Source: Argyresthia goedartella
Taxonomy: Eukaryota; Arthropoda; Insecta; Lepidoptera; Argyresthiidae
NCBI GenBank assembly: GCA_949825045.1
Contig: OX463815.1
Location: 32,851,356-32,915,355, forward strand
Reading direction: 5' to 3'
Length of the DNA: 64,000 nucleotides
Shown: positions 52,164-64,000 of the stretch, in pieces
Layout: each line of letters starts with the position of its first letter
Position numbering within the stretch: position 1 is the first letter of the stretch
Position numbers and translations under genes: made by a program
Notes under the pieces: model-generated
The model's input: the letters and a program-made list of their open reading frames with translations, nothing else
The model's database searches: none
Told to the model about the DNA's origin: nothing

Positions 52164-53423
52164 TATATTCGGTTAGGTAGGTAGTAGTAGGAGTTAGTAG
52201 TAAGTAGTAGTAGTACGTGGTTACCTGCAACAGATGAAGATATAAAATTAATAAGCATAACATCCCTAAATATTGACACCCTTAAAACCTATTATGGACA
52301 TGGTGTCAAAAATAGATTTCCACACATTCGACATGGAGTCAATATTTGGAATAGGGCTACTGATGTTGTTTTTTAAAGTACTCATTCGGTTCTCAACCAT
52401 AACATTAAGTTCTCAGCGATTAAAATCCTATATAAAACGTCAAACCCTCAAGTCAATTATTGACACACCATGTCCAAATTAGGCAAATACATGGAAACGA
52501 ACACCAATTATTGACACTGGGATTTTCACAAAAAACCGTTAAAAAACAATGAAAATAAAGTTACGTTTTAGGCACCTAACTGCATAAACGACTAATTAAA
52601 GCCTTGTTTCTTCATAAAAAACACGAAACTGCGATTATTTAGCGACATTTGTGAGTACTTACCACTATCAAAATCACTGTGAATGTAAGGATTTTGTAGA
52701 AAAATCGTACGGCCTTCACAAAAACACCACCGATTTCACAGCCATCTTGACAGAAAGAACGTTGACAGTGTTGCCATTAAATAGACAAATATAAGTTGCG
52801 TTTAGTTTTTGCTGTTTGTAAGTATTAGATAAAACGTTTTATTTTTAAAATCTTCTTGTGGTGTCGATAATTAGAGGGGTGTCAAAATTAAGCGGTTCTA
52901 CCCTAATTACGAAGAAAGATAGACCACCATTTTTTTACATGAGCAAGCTCACTTAGTAATTCTCTTGTCTGCTCGTAAATCTGTTCTCTTGTTTCAGCCA
53001 AGGGAGTATTCCTGTTCAGAATCGACCAAACGATGTTTGCTTCAGAATATGACATGATGTCACTTACACTTTGCCTTTACTATTATCAGGAATATATACC
53101 ACCTAGAACAGGATCTTAAATAGCTTGATCCACTTTGACTCTATTTGACAATCAAGATGATACAACCACAGCGCGGTAACGCTGCCAGTGTAATGGGCAG
53201 TTATGGACACCTTTGGGCCGGCCGATTCTTGGGGCGATTTGTTTGTGTTATTGGTATGATACAATAGGATATCCCTGGAAATTATCACAAAACATATGAA
53301 AGCGAACGTAGGGAGGTATCCCCAAAAAGTATCGATACTTTGACTTCGAAATCTATAGTAGGGACAAACATGTAGATAATGAATTTCCGAGTTGCTGACG
53401 TTTTGGACACAATTTCGACGGAC

Positions 53424-53589
53424 ACTTGTCCGAAATGGCACTGACCTTAACTTATGTCGAATGACTAACTATACACGGACTATGCGTCCGGGTAAAATGA
53501 GCGAGAGAGCCCTATACGATTAAATGAGATAGAAAGGGTGACTTTTCTATTCATCTAGATCTCTATTCTTCGTGTTATTTCGGACAAGT
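53424..53589. mobile_element. Possible small MITE
   Basis: Perfect 13-bp inverted ends ACTTGTCCGAAAT and ATTTCGGACAAGT, 166 bp apart end to end. No target duplication. Confidence 0.35.
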
Positions 53590-53790
53590 TTCTGAAGAAT
53601 TTGTCTCGAAACTTCATCAATTCTAATTTTTTAATTTACCTTCTAAGTCCATTTCGCCAATTTCATAGTGAAATATCTTTTTATATATTTCACTATATTC
53701 GAGACCCTGGAAATTGTACTGTTGATTTCATATTCATTCATCATTGATTTCATATTGTTCATCACCACGGGGGCCGTGCTGGACTGTGGG

Positions 53791-53878
53791 ATCCAAGTAT
53801 TTCCTGCGCACGTAAGTAACTATTCCCCCTACGGATCCAAGTATTTCCTGCGCACGTAAGTAACTATTCTCCCTACGG
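53791..53878 (+). repeat. 44-bp tandem duplication
   Basis: ATCCAAGTATTTCCTGCGCA occurs at 53791 and 53835 with the same following CGTAAGTAACTATTC. Confidence 0.85.
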
Positions 53879-54239
53879 ACAAGAAGGTGTTTAAAATAAT
53901 GTGACTTCAAAACAAACCATAGATTTCTTGTCACCCCACTGCAGAGCAGCGAAAAAGGAGGGTTATGTGTTTGATCTGTATGAATATATATTAATAATAA
54001 TATAATAATAATAATCATTTATTCTCAGGCAAAATGACCCATAGTTATAAATTATAAATTGTAGTTATAAAATAGTCACAAAGGTAACAATAATTTAGGC
54101 TAAACTAAAATAAAATAAATAAACAAATGAAACCTTAATTTGGGTTCCCACTGTGATGCACAGATAACCAATATGTGAAAAAAATACTTTTCAGGCAGCT
54201 GGCAATAATCGTCAAAATTCCATTTTTAGATTCGCGTAA

Positions 54240-54450
54240 TCGAGTGCAAAAGGCGGCGATACGAGATCTGAGGTTCGCGAAGAAGTCGGGGACTCTGGCC
54301 TCCGCGAACATGGTCGATGCGCTACAAAAACGAGGTTTTCTAAATATGCGGAACGCGTCATTATATATGTATGTGTATGGTGTACATATATGTATGTTTG
54401 TTCCTGGATTCCCTCGTAACTACTCAACGGATAAACTGATGTTAATAAAT
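54240..54450 (+). repeat. Diverged interspersed repeat
   Basis: AAAGGCGGCGATACGAGATCT, then a TATGTATGT-type run, then CGTAACTACTCAACGGAT. The order matches 18960-19130. The 99-codon frame over it has no recognised domain. Confidence 0.4.
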
Positions 54451-54756
54451 AATACATCATTAGATTCGTCTTGATAATTGTCAGCTTGATAGCGGGTGTC
54501 ACTGAGTACATTAAAATAAAAAATACATTTATGGCGGATTTTGTGTAATTCCGGACTACCGGATGTGCGGACTAAAAACATTTTTCAAGATCCTCGAGTG
54601 GGGTATCAAAATAAAGCGCTTTAAAAGTCGAGTACGGAAATATATACTAATCTTGCACAAGCTATGAATAATACACATTCGTTGTAAACTAAGCATCTAA
54701 AGATTTTCGTATTTTTTTAAGGTGATATCAATTAAATTTATTAGAGTGTTCAATGC

Positions 54757-54804
54757 AGTACAGTGTTCAATTACATTAAATTAAATTTAATTGAACACTG
54801 TACT
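54757..54804. repeat. 17-bp hairpin repeat
   Basis: Arms AGTACAGTGTTCAATTA (54757-54773) and complement (54788-54804). Confidence 0.7.
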
Positions 54805-55459
54805 ATAATAATTTTATCGAATCTTAGTAATTACGTTAAGTCTTATCTGCTTATTTTATCGGGATTTTTAGTATTTTTAATGTAACGTCATTAAAAATTT
54901 CATATAAAAATTCATAGAGTTTTCAAATATTTGTCAACTTTGTTTGCATTATTTAAAATTCCTACTTGCCTTTACTTTCTAGTACTTCTGTTTTGTACTC
55001 GATATCTACTTAGGTTCCAATGCTTTAGCTTGAACTGAGTAGGTATCGATTATTTTTTTCACACTCGATACCTTACCTCCTTACTAGCGTAATTGGACGC
55101 GATGTTGTGAATTAATTGTGTATTTCCGTTGTTGGATAGTGCGTGTGCGAACTCACAGCAAAAAAGGTCGGGGTTTTGAAATTCTGTTTAGTCACTTAAT
55201 TAGTGCCCAGTGAGCAAAAAATATGCCCGAAACATGAATTTTGTGCTCCCACGTGATTCAGAGATAAATGAGAAAAATGCAATGGAGCGCCATCTCCACT
55301 GCACATTTACTTAATTCACTACAGAAAGAGAGTAAAACATGGTCGAATTTTCGTATCTCTTGGAAGCCTTGGCAAAAGTACATGATATTCTCCTTCTTCG
55401 TAACGCGATTTTGAATATCATGAATGATATTAACCCATACTTTCGGTTTTTTTGGAGCT

Positions 55460-56200
55460 CCTACCGCACCTTAATAAATTATTGTTAAATCTTGACAAAA
55501 CTAAACTAATGACATTTCAACAACAATTAAATATGACACATTATATTAAAATAACTCATTTAGGCAAAAATATAGAGCAGGTTCCCGTTACAAAGTTTTA
55601 AGGTCTACAAATTGTTGAAAATTTTAAATGGAATACCCAAACTGAAAGCATATACAAAAAACCTAATAAATTCGCATATGCGCTAATTTATCGGAAAAAG
55701 TGTCGGAGGATTCTTTATTGGTAGCTTACAATGGTTATGTAGATTCCATCTTAAGATTTGGACTAATATTTTGGGGAAACGGATTAGGAAAGGAACAGGT
55801 ACTAATAACTCAAAAAAAGTGCATACGAGCTATATGTGGTCTTCGTCGCAGTGATAGCTGAAAGCCACAATTTTAAACGATTGAACATCTTGACATTTTC
55901 ATCACTATATGTTTTCGAAGTTGTAATGTTTGTGAAAGCCAATCTTGAACTATCTGACAAATTCTCAAGTGAACGATATCATAATAAAATATCGTCCTCA
56001 AAACACCAAACAGCACTATTTAAGAACAGTTTCTTTTGAATAGCGCCAGAGTTATATAGTAAACTTCCCGAAAATGTTCGTAAAATGTTGAACATTAACC
56101 AATTTAAAAAAGAAGTGAGGAAATTACTTATAGGTAAAACATACTCAGCATCAAGGACTATATAAACGATAATGAACTGTGATCTTTTCTTTTTATAGCA
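55460..56200 (+). pseudogene. LINE reverse transcriptase C-terminal remnant
   Basis: Broken frames show YRYGLIFWGN-like text: VDSILRFGLIFWGN, CIRAICGLRRSDS, then YSKLPENVRKMLNINQFKKE near 56050-56110, the usual LINE C-terminal order. Multiple stops. Confidence 0.65.
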
Positions 56201-56435
56201 CACGTTAACCCGTCCGATCGATTTATTAATTCCTATCTACTATGTAAAATTTAATGAATATGTGTGTAACCAAATATTAATTCCTATCTATTGTGTAAAC
56301 TTTAATGCATGTGTAACCAAATATTTGTATGCCAAGTGGCTGAAAATAGCGAACCTATTCAAAACATCAATCTTAAACAGATTTTTTCCAACGGATGTAA
56401 CACCTATTTATCAAAAATCAACGATTTGATTTGAT

Positions 56436-56640
56436 TTGAGACCCTATTACTAAGCCTTCATTCTCCGTCCGTCTGTCTGTCTGTCCGCCAGCAGGCTTCT
56501 CATGAACGGTTATAGGTAGATTTGATTTTTCTTCAGAACATGTATATCTGTTGTAGCTACAGCAACAAGTAATGAATGATCTAAACACAATTTAAAAACC
56601 GGTCAAGTGCGTTTCAGACTTCGCACATTTAGGGTTCCGT
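56436..56640 (-). repeat. Lepidopteran GGTTCCGTACC repeat, rearranged
   Basis: The tail block (CCCTATTACTAAGCC, CCGTCCGTCTGTCTG) is on the minus strand, followed by a plus-strand head ACCGGTCAAGTGCG and AGGGTTCCGTAGC at 56599-56641. Two partial copies are joined. Confidence 0.6.
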
Positions 56641-57179
56641 AGCAAATGTAGAATATAAGCCTTAAAATGAGGAAATTTATAAGAAAACATCTGATTTATC
56701 AATATATTGATACTTGTTAGTAAAATATACGCTATTACGTATGCAATATACACATTACCAAATTGTAAGGCCATACGTCAATAGAAACTTTAAATTTTAT
56801 TCAGCACAAAATTTTGTACAAAATGCTGACTTTGATGGCTTCTCATTCCTTTGTTTTCCAATATTTTTTAAACAAAAAATTAGGAAACTCAACGAGCTCT
56901 TAACAACGATGTACCACTTGATGGGGCAGGTAATTATTTTTTTCGCGCCTTCCTTTAGCATTGCGGAAGCCTCCTTAAAACATTTTAAAATATTTTAGAC
57001 AATTTTTATGGCTTTGGTATAAGATGTTTATGATATAAAAAATTGGAGACTTGCGCTTTAACCATTTGGCTTTAAAACCTGTCTGACAGACGACGGTTGG
57101 ATGGATGGATAGCAATATTATAACATAATATTATAAATAATTCCACTCAACCCCCTAAAAACCTCAAAATAACCTCACA

Positions 57180-58330
57180 TGGTTGTACTGATGTAAATCT
57201 TTGCACTTGCAAACCATGAGAGAGAACCTCAACTATAAAATATCTTGGCATAATTCTAGATGAAAATTTAAATTTTAAAACACGTATAGTAACTTTAAGT
57301 GCTAAAGTTCGAAAATTGATATATATATATTTAAAAATCTACGACATATTACTAAAGCCTCTGTTCTTAAAAATATTTATTATGCTCTATGCGAATCCCT
57401 CTTACGCTATTGCATATCATGCTGGGGAGGAGCAAATAAATCTACTCTTATTACCTTAGAACGTGCTCAACGTGCAATCCTAAAGGTTTAAACCCTTAAA
57501 CCCAGATTATTTCCAACGGACGAACTATATAATTACTGTGAAGTCCTATCAGTTAGACAATTATTCATTCAGAGTATCCTTCTAAAGCAACACCAAACAC
57601 TTTATTACAAACCACTATCAAAACGTCGCAAAGATAAAGTATGCATAACCATCTCTTGCAAAACAAGTTTTATGCAGCGATTTCTTAAATTTCTGGGCCC
57701 ACATTTATATAACAAAATCTGCCAATCTGAAGATATTTACTAAAAAATGCATTTGAATTCAAAATAACTATGTACCATTGGTTTTGGTTAAATAATTATG
57801 ATGCAACAGAGAAATTTATAACCATGCTAAGTTAATATCTCTCATTAAATTATTAGTAAACATGTAGGTGCTATTATTGTATATCAAATACATTATAACA
57901 TTCATTACACACTACACTCTACATACATGCATTACACTTATCAACTTCTCTTTCATAACTCATACTATAATCACTCTCCAATAACTATTAGATGCTTTTT
58001 CAAGTAAATTTTGTGTCACATATGTAAAAATTAATCCCATTTTATCAAATTAACTTTTAACTATTATATAAGATCCTTAACTTTATAACTTTAAATTTTA
58101 CTATAAATTTAAATTAAGTCAAATATTTTAACTGTATGTACAATTACAGAACTTTTTTTTTGTTAGACAATATTGTTGCATATAAGTAGGGAGGAGTGTA
58201 TGTTACTTATCCCAAAACACAGGGGAAACTCTACTTTGGGGAGTAACGACTCTTATATTGTCTGTACAAATGTATGACATAACTGTAGCAATAATACTAA
58301 ATAAACATAATATATTATTTATTTTATTTT
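57180..58330 (+). pseudogene. LINE 3' fragment related to 41080-43320
   Basis: Shows YLGIILDENLNFKTRI and AKVRKLI at about 57240-57330, and a C-terminal block in several frames, matching YLGVIVDQCLNWKEQL of the other LINE. It ends in TATTTATTTTATTTTATTTA. Confidence 0.7.
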
Positions 58331-58479
58331 ATTTAATTTTATAGGGCTCGGTTTGTACCCTTCGGGTATGGAACCCTTAAAATCAAAGGGTGTCTTTTTT
58401 AATTTTATTACGGAACGATGGTATGGAATCTTTCTTGTGTGATTCCGACTCACACTTGACTGACATTTCCGTTTTGCTT

Positions 58480-59000
58480 TAGTCTTTCTCCTTCCTCATA
58501 AATTAATGATACTATGACCATGTCCTCTTCGATTTAGTCCATCACCATTAGAGTTCTCTGATCGCAAGACCGGCGACACTGTCGTGCCGTAGTCGTTCTA
58601 GTGTGGTATACCGACCCACATGCAAAATTGTCGTGCCGGGTTGCGTTTTTCCGATTAAAGACTCTCCTTGAAGTGATCGAACCTGGAACTTGACATCTTT
58701 GGTGTGGACATGGTTACGTTAGTATACTCCAACTCCGGGAGACGCGGAAAGACTCCCGCGTCTCCCGTCAACGATCTCATTCTCATTCCACGGCGTCGGA
58801 GTCTAACGATCTCGTCTTGTTCGTCTCTTGAACTGTCGTAATGATGTCGTAGTCACTACGACATCATTACGACAGTTCTTGTTTATCGGGTGGTGCCGGA
58901 ACTTCTGATCGCGAAACCGCTACTACCAACCAACTTTTCATCTATTTCGTACTTGACGATAAGAAATTTGTATTTACCTACTTATAATGCCATGCGGGAC
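58480..59000. other. CpG-rich stretch with palindromes, no frame
   Basis: Higher CpG content than its surroundings (many GTCGT and CGTC steps), no long open frame. Contains a hairpin CGGGAGACGCGG (58736-58747) with its complement at 58756-58767, and a 24-bp-arm palindrome at 58830-58878. Similar CpG-rich texture returns at 59250-59400. Origin unknown. Confidence 0.4.
58830..58878. repeat. 49-bp near-perfect palindrome
   Basis: Two 24-bp arms (TCGTAATGATGTCGTAGT in the left arm) around a single C at 58854, with no mismatch. Confidence 0.85.
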
Positions 59001-59679
59001 AAACTACCATGATAGTTTAAATGGGTATTAATGACATTTATTTCCAGTATGAGTACCAATTTTTGTGCCACCTTTTCGTACATTCATTACATATCAGGCT
59101 ATCACGAATAAACAGACGATAATATATGTGGAAAATATAGGTATTGTATTTTCTCTAATATTGTATTCTCTACGTTTTTGAAATTTCGACTTAAACTTCT
59201 TGACCATAAATCATAATTTAATCTCTAATATTTGATAAATATCACGACATGTCGAGACGGAAAGTGAACCAGAGACGGAGAAGTCGCGAAATCGAAAGGA
59301 TGAGTTGCTCGGATCTTTCCTCGATCCTCGTTGCACCGATATCCGACTCCGCCGGACACGTGGTGTTGCTATTTAAGTGGTGGACTAAGAGCTTGATAAT
59401 TTAGACAGATCGGACTGGAACAACGTTTAGGCTGTAGAGCCTGCTAACGAAATAGATATACATTCATACATAAGCTTGAAAAACATTCCCCTCATTCTGG
59501 TGCCGTCGGGTAAAAATTAACATCGAATAAATAAAACCATCAAAAAGTCATGCATAATGTGAATGTGATGAGTAGATTATTTATTTTATTTTATAATTAA
59601 ACATATACATGTTTAGCTTTTACTTGTTAATAAAATTTCCGTGGCTTAGCATAGTATTCGCTCAATGGAAACAATCGTG

Positions 59680-60015
59680 CGGGTACCAATATCTGTCCGA
59701 GACGGGTACTGGATGGGCGTCCGTTTTTATGTGGCATTTATTTCGGGCGCTTCCGTGTTTCGGATGACACGTTAAGCTGTAGGTCCCGGCTACTATCGCT
59801 ACTCGGTGGTAGTCAGGGCAGAGGGCAAAGCTGGGTCAGGGCAGAGGTCCTAATAGGGCAGAAATTCTGACAGTCGGTTTGCCCACTAGCCCGATACCTC
59901 TCCATCAACCCGCACTGAGCCACCGAGGTGGAGTATGGCTCAATCTTACACGTATCCGGGTAAAGGCCCGTGCCTCTCGGTGGGGACATTACTGGGCTAC
60001 ATATATATATATAAC
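59680..60015 (+). repeat. Interspersed repeat shared with 22085-22470
   Basis: GTTTCGGATGACACGTTAAG, TAGGTCCCGGCTACTATCGC, CAACCCGCACTGAGCCACC and GGTGGGGACATTACTGGGC, ending in (TA)n at 60001-60013. Confidence 0.75.
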
Positions 60016-61475
60016 ATTGAGAGTTAATAGGATATTTTAAGAGCAGATTTTTCAAATCCCCTTACATGGCGTTGAAGATACCCCACCTTTTTTCCTTTGT
60101 CGCATGAGGAATGTAGATAACATAGGAAGAAAACACTGAAACAATAGTTATTTGTGTCACAAGGGAGCAAAATGATGTATTTACGGCGAGGGCGGTACAT
60201 TGAATCCAGAGTGAAGTTCCCTTCATACGGATTCTACGATAGAATCCAGAGCGTAGCGAGGGATTAAAGCGTTAACGCCCTTGACGAAAATAATTTTGCT
60301 CCTGAGTGACACATACAACTTTTCACACCGACTATGAGGAAAACTTAAATTAATGCTCTAAAAAAATTGAATAACTATACTTTGAATTATACTTTCACCA
60401 CTTTTACAATATATCGAACAACGTAAACAAAACCTTTTTTTATAATGGTGTATTGTGAAGGATTAGCGAAAAGTCACCACAGATAAAATATTCCTGTGTA
60501 CTTTTACTAATGTGTAAAAATAATCCAATCGAATATTACAATGGTTTCGGATATCAATATTCACTATATCACAATAACAGTCATCGATAGTTTTGATTTC
60601 AGTAAAACAAATTGTTTATTGTCATTTTTTTAATGTCACGAAAAATTCATAAATTTTCATATAACATTGTTAAAGTTTAAACTTGAAACATGTTCGTTTT
60701 TAATCGACTACGTCATCGTAGTCGATGATAATGTAATTTCATAATTATATTCGATTATTTTATTCTGTGTTCAATAGGTATATTGCGTAAATGCTACATG
60801 CCAATCAATAAATAAAAAAAGTAGCTTGAGCAGAAAAGTAGCATTTTGCTCCCTCTCGTCGTGGAGCAAAACTTACTTTTCCGAATGAAAGGTGTGAAAA
60901 CAATATTTAGGGTTTTCTAAATATTGTTTGTTTCAGTAACTAAGACATAATACTCAAATATCTCTCCATACCTTCGCTCCCCGATACCATTAGCCTGATT
61001 GCAACGCGGACCATAAAGTTATAATAGCTGTCTCGGCAGGTGAAACGTTAGCCGCGCCGGGAGTCTGTAAGTTGACACCCTTGGGGCTCATTAACTTTAG
61101 CTAAAACGTTTCAAAAGTAATAATGCTGAAGGCATCGACATAAATGTAAGCACACGCATTACCGAACTAAACTTCGAACTATATTAGTACCAAAAAAACG
61201 GCCCGTTGGAATTTGTTGCCATTTGGGACAATTTTCCCCCAACATTTCGCTGCAATGTTGCACAGTGCCCCGAAACATGGCACATTGTCACTGTCACTAC
61301 ATACTTTCAACAGAGCCAAAATGCAGTTATGTTGCCTTGCCATGTCTCTACTATCCAAGTCTGGGACTGAATGATATCATATATTCATTGTACGAAAGAA
61401 TGACTGAATTATGATAACTGATGGGCATCTACACAGTCGAAGTATAATGTAACTGCGAGATTGAAGAGATACGTG
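60016..61475. other. No recognised feature
   Basis: AT-rich, with short frames only and no repeat family that I can name. Confidence 0.4.
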
Positions 61476-62758
61476 GGGCGCACTGTAAGTTTCCGGAATG
61501 AATATGAAAAAATACTATTAAAGGTACAAAATTAATTTATTGTTTTTCAAAATAATCTCCCTTGGCGTCTATGCACTTTTTCATTCGATGAAACCAGTTT
61601 TGAAAACTTTTGTGCCACTCCTCTGTGGTGACCTCTGAAACGTGTTTTTCATACTCCTCGACAGCCTCTTCTGGTGATGAAAATCGTTGACCGCGTAATT
61701 GGTTCTTAATTTTTGGGAACAGAAAAAAGTCACAAGGTGCCAGGTCGGGACTGTATGCAGGATGACTCATGAGTTCTACATTTTTCGCCTTCAAAAAGTC
61801 GTTTGTCTGTCTGGCCGTGTGAGAACTAGCATTGTCGTGGTGCAGGATGATACGGCGTTTACGGTTATTTTTACGGAGTTCGTCAATAACTTCCGGCAAA
61901 CAAATGGTCGTGTACCAGTCACTATTCACTATACGACGATTCTCTAAAGCAACAGTAGCCACGTGTCCAGTTTTATTAAAAAAAGAAGCAATCATCCGCT
62001 TAGATGCACTTTTCACGCGCGCCACTTTGTTTGGTTTCGGCTCATCTTGAAAGACCCATACGCTCGATTGCTGCTTTGTTTTGGGATCGTAGCAATAAAT
62101 CCATGTTTCGTCACCTGTTACTATGTCCCACACCAAATTTGACGCACCTTCGTTGAATCTGGTAAGCATGGCACTGCACCAAGTGACGCGGTCCGTTTTT
62201 TGAGCCTCGGTCAAGTTGTGTGGGATCCACCGCGAGCACAGCTTTCTCACACCCAAATGTTTGTGTAGGATTAATTGTATTTGACTCATGCCTATTTCTA
62301 AGGATGCGCGAATTTCATGGTAGGTCACATGCCTGTCTGTTTCAATCATACGGCGCACAGCATCGATGTTTTTGTTGGTCACAGCGGTGGACGGCCGACC
62401 ATCGCGAGATTCGTCACTGAGATTGATACGACCACGCTTGAATTCTGCAAACCAGCTATAAACAGTTGTCTTGCATGGTGCTTCATTGCCAAAAGCTGTT
62501 TCAAGCCGAGCGATGCTCTATTGAGCTGTCAAATTACACTTAAAATCGTAGAAAATCATACTACGAAAATTTTCCCGAGTTAAATCCATGTTGATGCAGA
62601 CACACAATTTTTTAAATGGCGCCACAAGGTAAAAACAAAAGGCAGTCAGATGAAACAAACTGCATTCTACAGCCAAAGAGTTCTATTTTCAAATGTTGCA
62701 ATAAATTTTTAAATATTGTTTATGTAAGTGGCCAGTTCCGGAAACTTACAGTGCGCCC
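61476..62758 (-). mobile_element. mariner transposon, near complete
   Basis: 1283 bp, the usual mariner size. Ends GGGCGCACTGTAAGTTTCCG at 61476 and its complement at 62758. TA follows on the right (62759-62760), while the left border reads TG, probably a mutated TA. Confidence 0.9.
61537..62589 (-). pseudogene. mariner transposase with one nonsense codon
   Basis: 351 codons including stop from ATG at 62589. Residues about 1-110 hold two helix-turn-helix regions (TTVYSWFAEFKRGR). The catalytic domain shows IVTGDETWIYCYDP, ILHHDNASSHTA and YSPDLAPCDFFLFP, with exactly 34 residues between the second and third Asp (DD34D). WIPHNLTEAQK is the family linker motif. A TAG at codon 24 (62518-62520) interrupts the N-terminal DNA-binding region, and an ATG downstream gives the 281-codon frame. 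Inactive unless read through. Confidence 0.92.
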
Positions 62759-62760
62759 TA

Positions 62761-63560
62761 TGTACATGTGAAAGCATATTACAACCTGTATCTCGTTCTG
62801 AACAACATTCTGAAGAACGTTCATTTGCAAAATATAAAACCGATTGCTTGTATTAAAATTTTCATAGGATTAGGTACCAGAAAGAAGAAACCTATTAAAT
62901 GAAGTCACACACACTGTTTGCCATACTAGTGTAGCAAGGAAGATGTTATAAAGCTCAGAAGCCCCTTAATAGCAAGTTCGCAGACTTCTTGAGGTCTTTA
63001 CGATCCACATATTTCGTGCTCAGTGTTTCAAAGTAAGGCTACAGGTGAAACTTAGTTAGATTATTAGGAGTATTTATAAGTTAGCTTCGTTGCAATAACT
63101 TTGCTAGCAATCTAAGTAGTTGCTCTACATAGTTTATGAGTTATAGCTTAAATAATTTTAGTTTTTCCCTAGTCTTCTTTGCTAAGAATCGGCGAAATAT
63201 AATTTGTGGAGAAACAGCAATTTCATGATTCTAGGTCAACGGATAGTACCCTGTTTGTTTATTGTATCAAGCAATTTTTGCAAAATTGTGTTATGGAAAG
63301 CGGATAAATCTTTTGATTCCATGGATGATGGACCTTTAGGTTTTTTTTTCAGCTTTAAGGGACTACAGACTTGAATAATTGGTATTAATTTTAACTTGAT
63401 ACCTCCACGCGTTCCTGGGAAAATGGTTGTTGACAGACAATGAAGAGATCCTTGGGTTACTTTCTTCTTTTTAAAATACGGACGGAACCCTAAAAGGAAG
63501 AATACTTACATCCTGAAATCTAAATAACTGGACCAAAATGATAATTCGTGGGTGGCCGTT
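62761..63560. other. No recognised feature
   Basis: AT-rich sequence. A GGACGGAACCCTAAAAGG scrap at about 63479 is a relic of the Lepidopteran repeat. Confidence 0.4.
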
Positions 63561-63570
63561 GTAAGGTATA

Positions 63571-63790
63571 TAAACCCGGTCGAGTGCGAGTAGGACGTCG
63601 GACGCGCATGCGAAGGGTTACATACCATTGTACTCATTAAAATGTGTAAAGATAGTCTTTTGTACGAATATACCTTTTTAATTTTTCATTATAAAATATT
63701 AACTAATAGGTAGGACTATGTTCAAGGCCGTACATCGAAACATTGAACAAGAGTTGTGTTTGTATGTAAGTATTGAACTATGTACTTAGA
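63571..63790 (+). repeat. Lepidopteran GGTTCCGTACC repeat, partial
   Basis: CCCGGTCGAGTGCGAGTAGG, GAAGGGTTACATACC, and the GTTCAAGGCCGTACATCGAA block also found at about 47271. Confidence 0.7.
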
Positions 63791-64000
63791 CTAACGAAAC
63801 TCTTTGCTCTTTGCTTTGCTTTGGATAGAAATATATTGAGTAACTTTTTACAGAAATAAAATTAAACATGATAACAACAACATTAATATTATTTATTATA
63901 GTTCGAATGAGTAATTATTTATGGTATAATGAAAAATAACTAAGCACAACAATCAATACCCGAAATGTAAAATGTTTTCCGATAAGATCTGGAGATTGCA

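Larger units (their letters stand above)
49125..52903 (-). mobile_element. pogo-type DNA transposon
   Basis: 3779 bp with ends GGGTAAACTACCCAATTATT and the complement of GGGTAGAACCGCTTAATTTT, the shared GACAC just inside, and TA at both borders (49123-49124, 52904-52905). TTGACAC-type subterminal repeats recur near both ends (for example at about 49330, 49370, 52270, 52460 and 52510), likely transposase sites. It carries a transposase gene on the minus strand. Confidence 0.9.
47983..53055 (-). pseudogene. Decayed ORF split by a pogo element; possible viral nucleoprotein relic
   Basis: The minus strand opens with ATG at 53053-53055 and runs 50 codons to 52906. A 3.78-kb pogo element with TA duplication interrupts it, and across that insertion the frame continues without a shift into 49122. 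It then meets two in-frame stops, a 470-bp tandem duplication, and a 166-codon frame ending at 47983. Counted without the insertion and the duplication the frame is about 250 codons. Helix-rich, with no membrane segment. A short segment (about 48205-48300) loosely recalls the C-terminal half of phenuivirus-type nucleoproteins in length and residue pattern. That identification is weak, and a host or transposon origin is possible. Confidence 0.45.

Noticed and set aside
53103..53441. 112-codon minus-strand frame upstream of the split ORF
   Set aside because: No domain, no conserved motif and no frame link to the ORF starting at 53055.
54175..54474. 99-codon frame with a basic alpha-helical look
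   Set aside because: The block order matches another repeat copy at 18960-19130, so it is more likely repeat sequence than a gene.

Overview
The window looks like nuclear DNA of a moth or butterfly. It is AT-rich and intron-rich, and it carries many copies of the noncoding repeat common in Lepidoptera that starts near CGGTCAAGTGCGAGT and carries GGGTTCCGTACC. It also has several tRNA-derived SINE families, mariner, pogo and hAT DNA transposons, and LINE and BEL/Pao remnants. The species cannot be fixed from sequence alone.

Positions 2065-27601 (+) hold one complete host gene, a folliculin-interacting protein (FNIP). I could assemble 13 coding exons by homology. Every junction is GT/AG, all phases agree, and the total is 3105 nt (1034 aa plus stop). 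Its partner folliculin and the Rag GTPase/TFEB pathway lie elsewhere. A first exon of an unidentified gene runs divergently off the left edge (4-144, -). FNIP introns are loaded with repeats: a hAT MITE with a perfect 8-bp target duplication upstream, a 46-bp minisatellite of about 41 units in intron 6, SINEs, LINE 3' ends, and an antisense heat-shock-like promoter module in intron 10. Three consecutive coding exons (6, 7 and 8) each have extra, partly decayed tandem copies beside them. This is the most unusual feature of the gene.

Beyond FNIP there is no recognisable intact host gene. 28.4-31.0 kb holds two satellite-like arrays: nine 137-bp units between inverted flanks, then nine GC-rich 53-61-bp units, each able to form a G-quadruplex. 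31.4-36.0 kb is a dead hAT transposon with clear terminal inverted repeats. It contains nested foldback MITEs and an IS630-Tc1-mariner transposase with DD82E (Sailor-like) spacing. 37.5-43.3 kb is a stack of retroelement debris: a tyrosine recombinase fragment, two LINEs and a BEL/Pao integrase. 45.7-46.6 kb is a palindrome-rich inverted-repeat element with a SINE inside.

48.0-53.1 kb is a decayed open frame, possibly an endogenous viral nucleoprotein. It is split by a 3.78-kb pogo element with TA target duplication and carries an almost identical 470-bp tandem duplication. 55.4-58.3 kb holds LINE remnants. 61476-62758 is a near-complete mariner with one nonsense codon. The rest is repeat debris or sequence in which nothing could be recognised.
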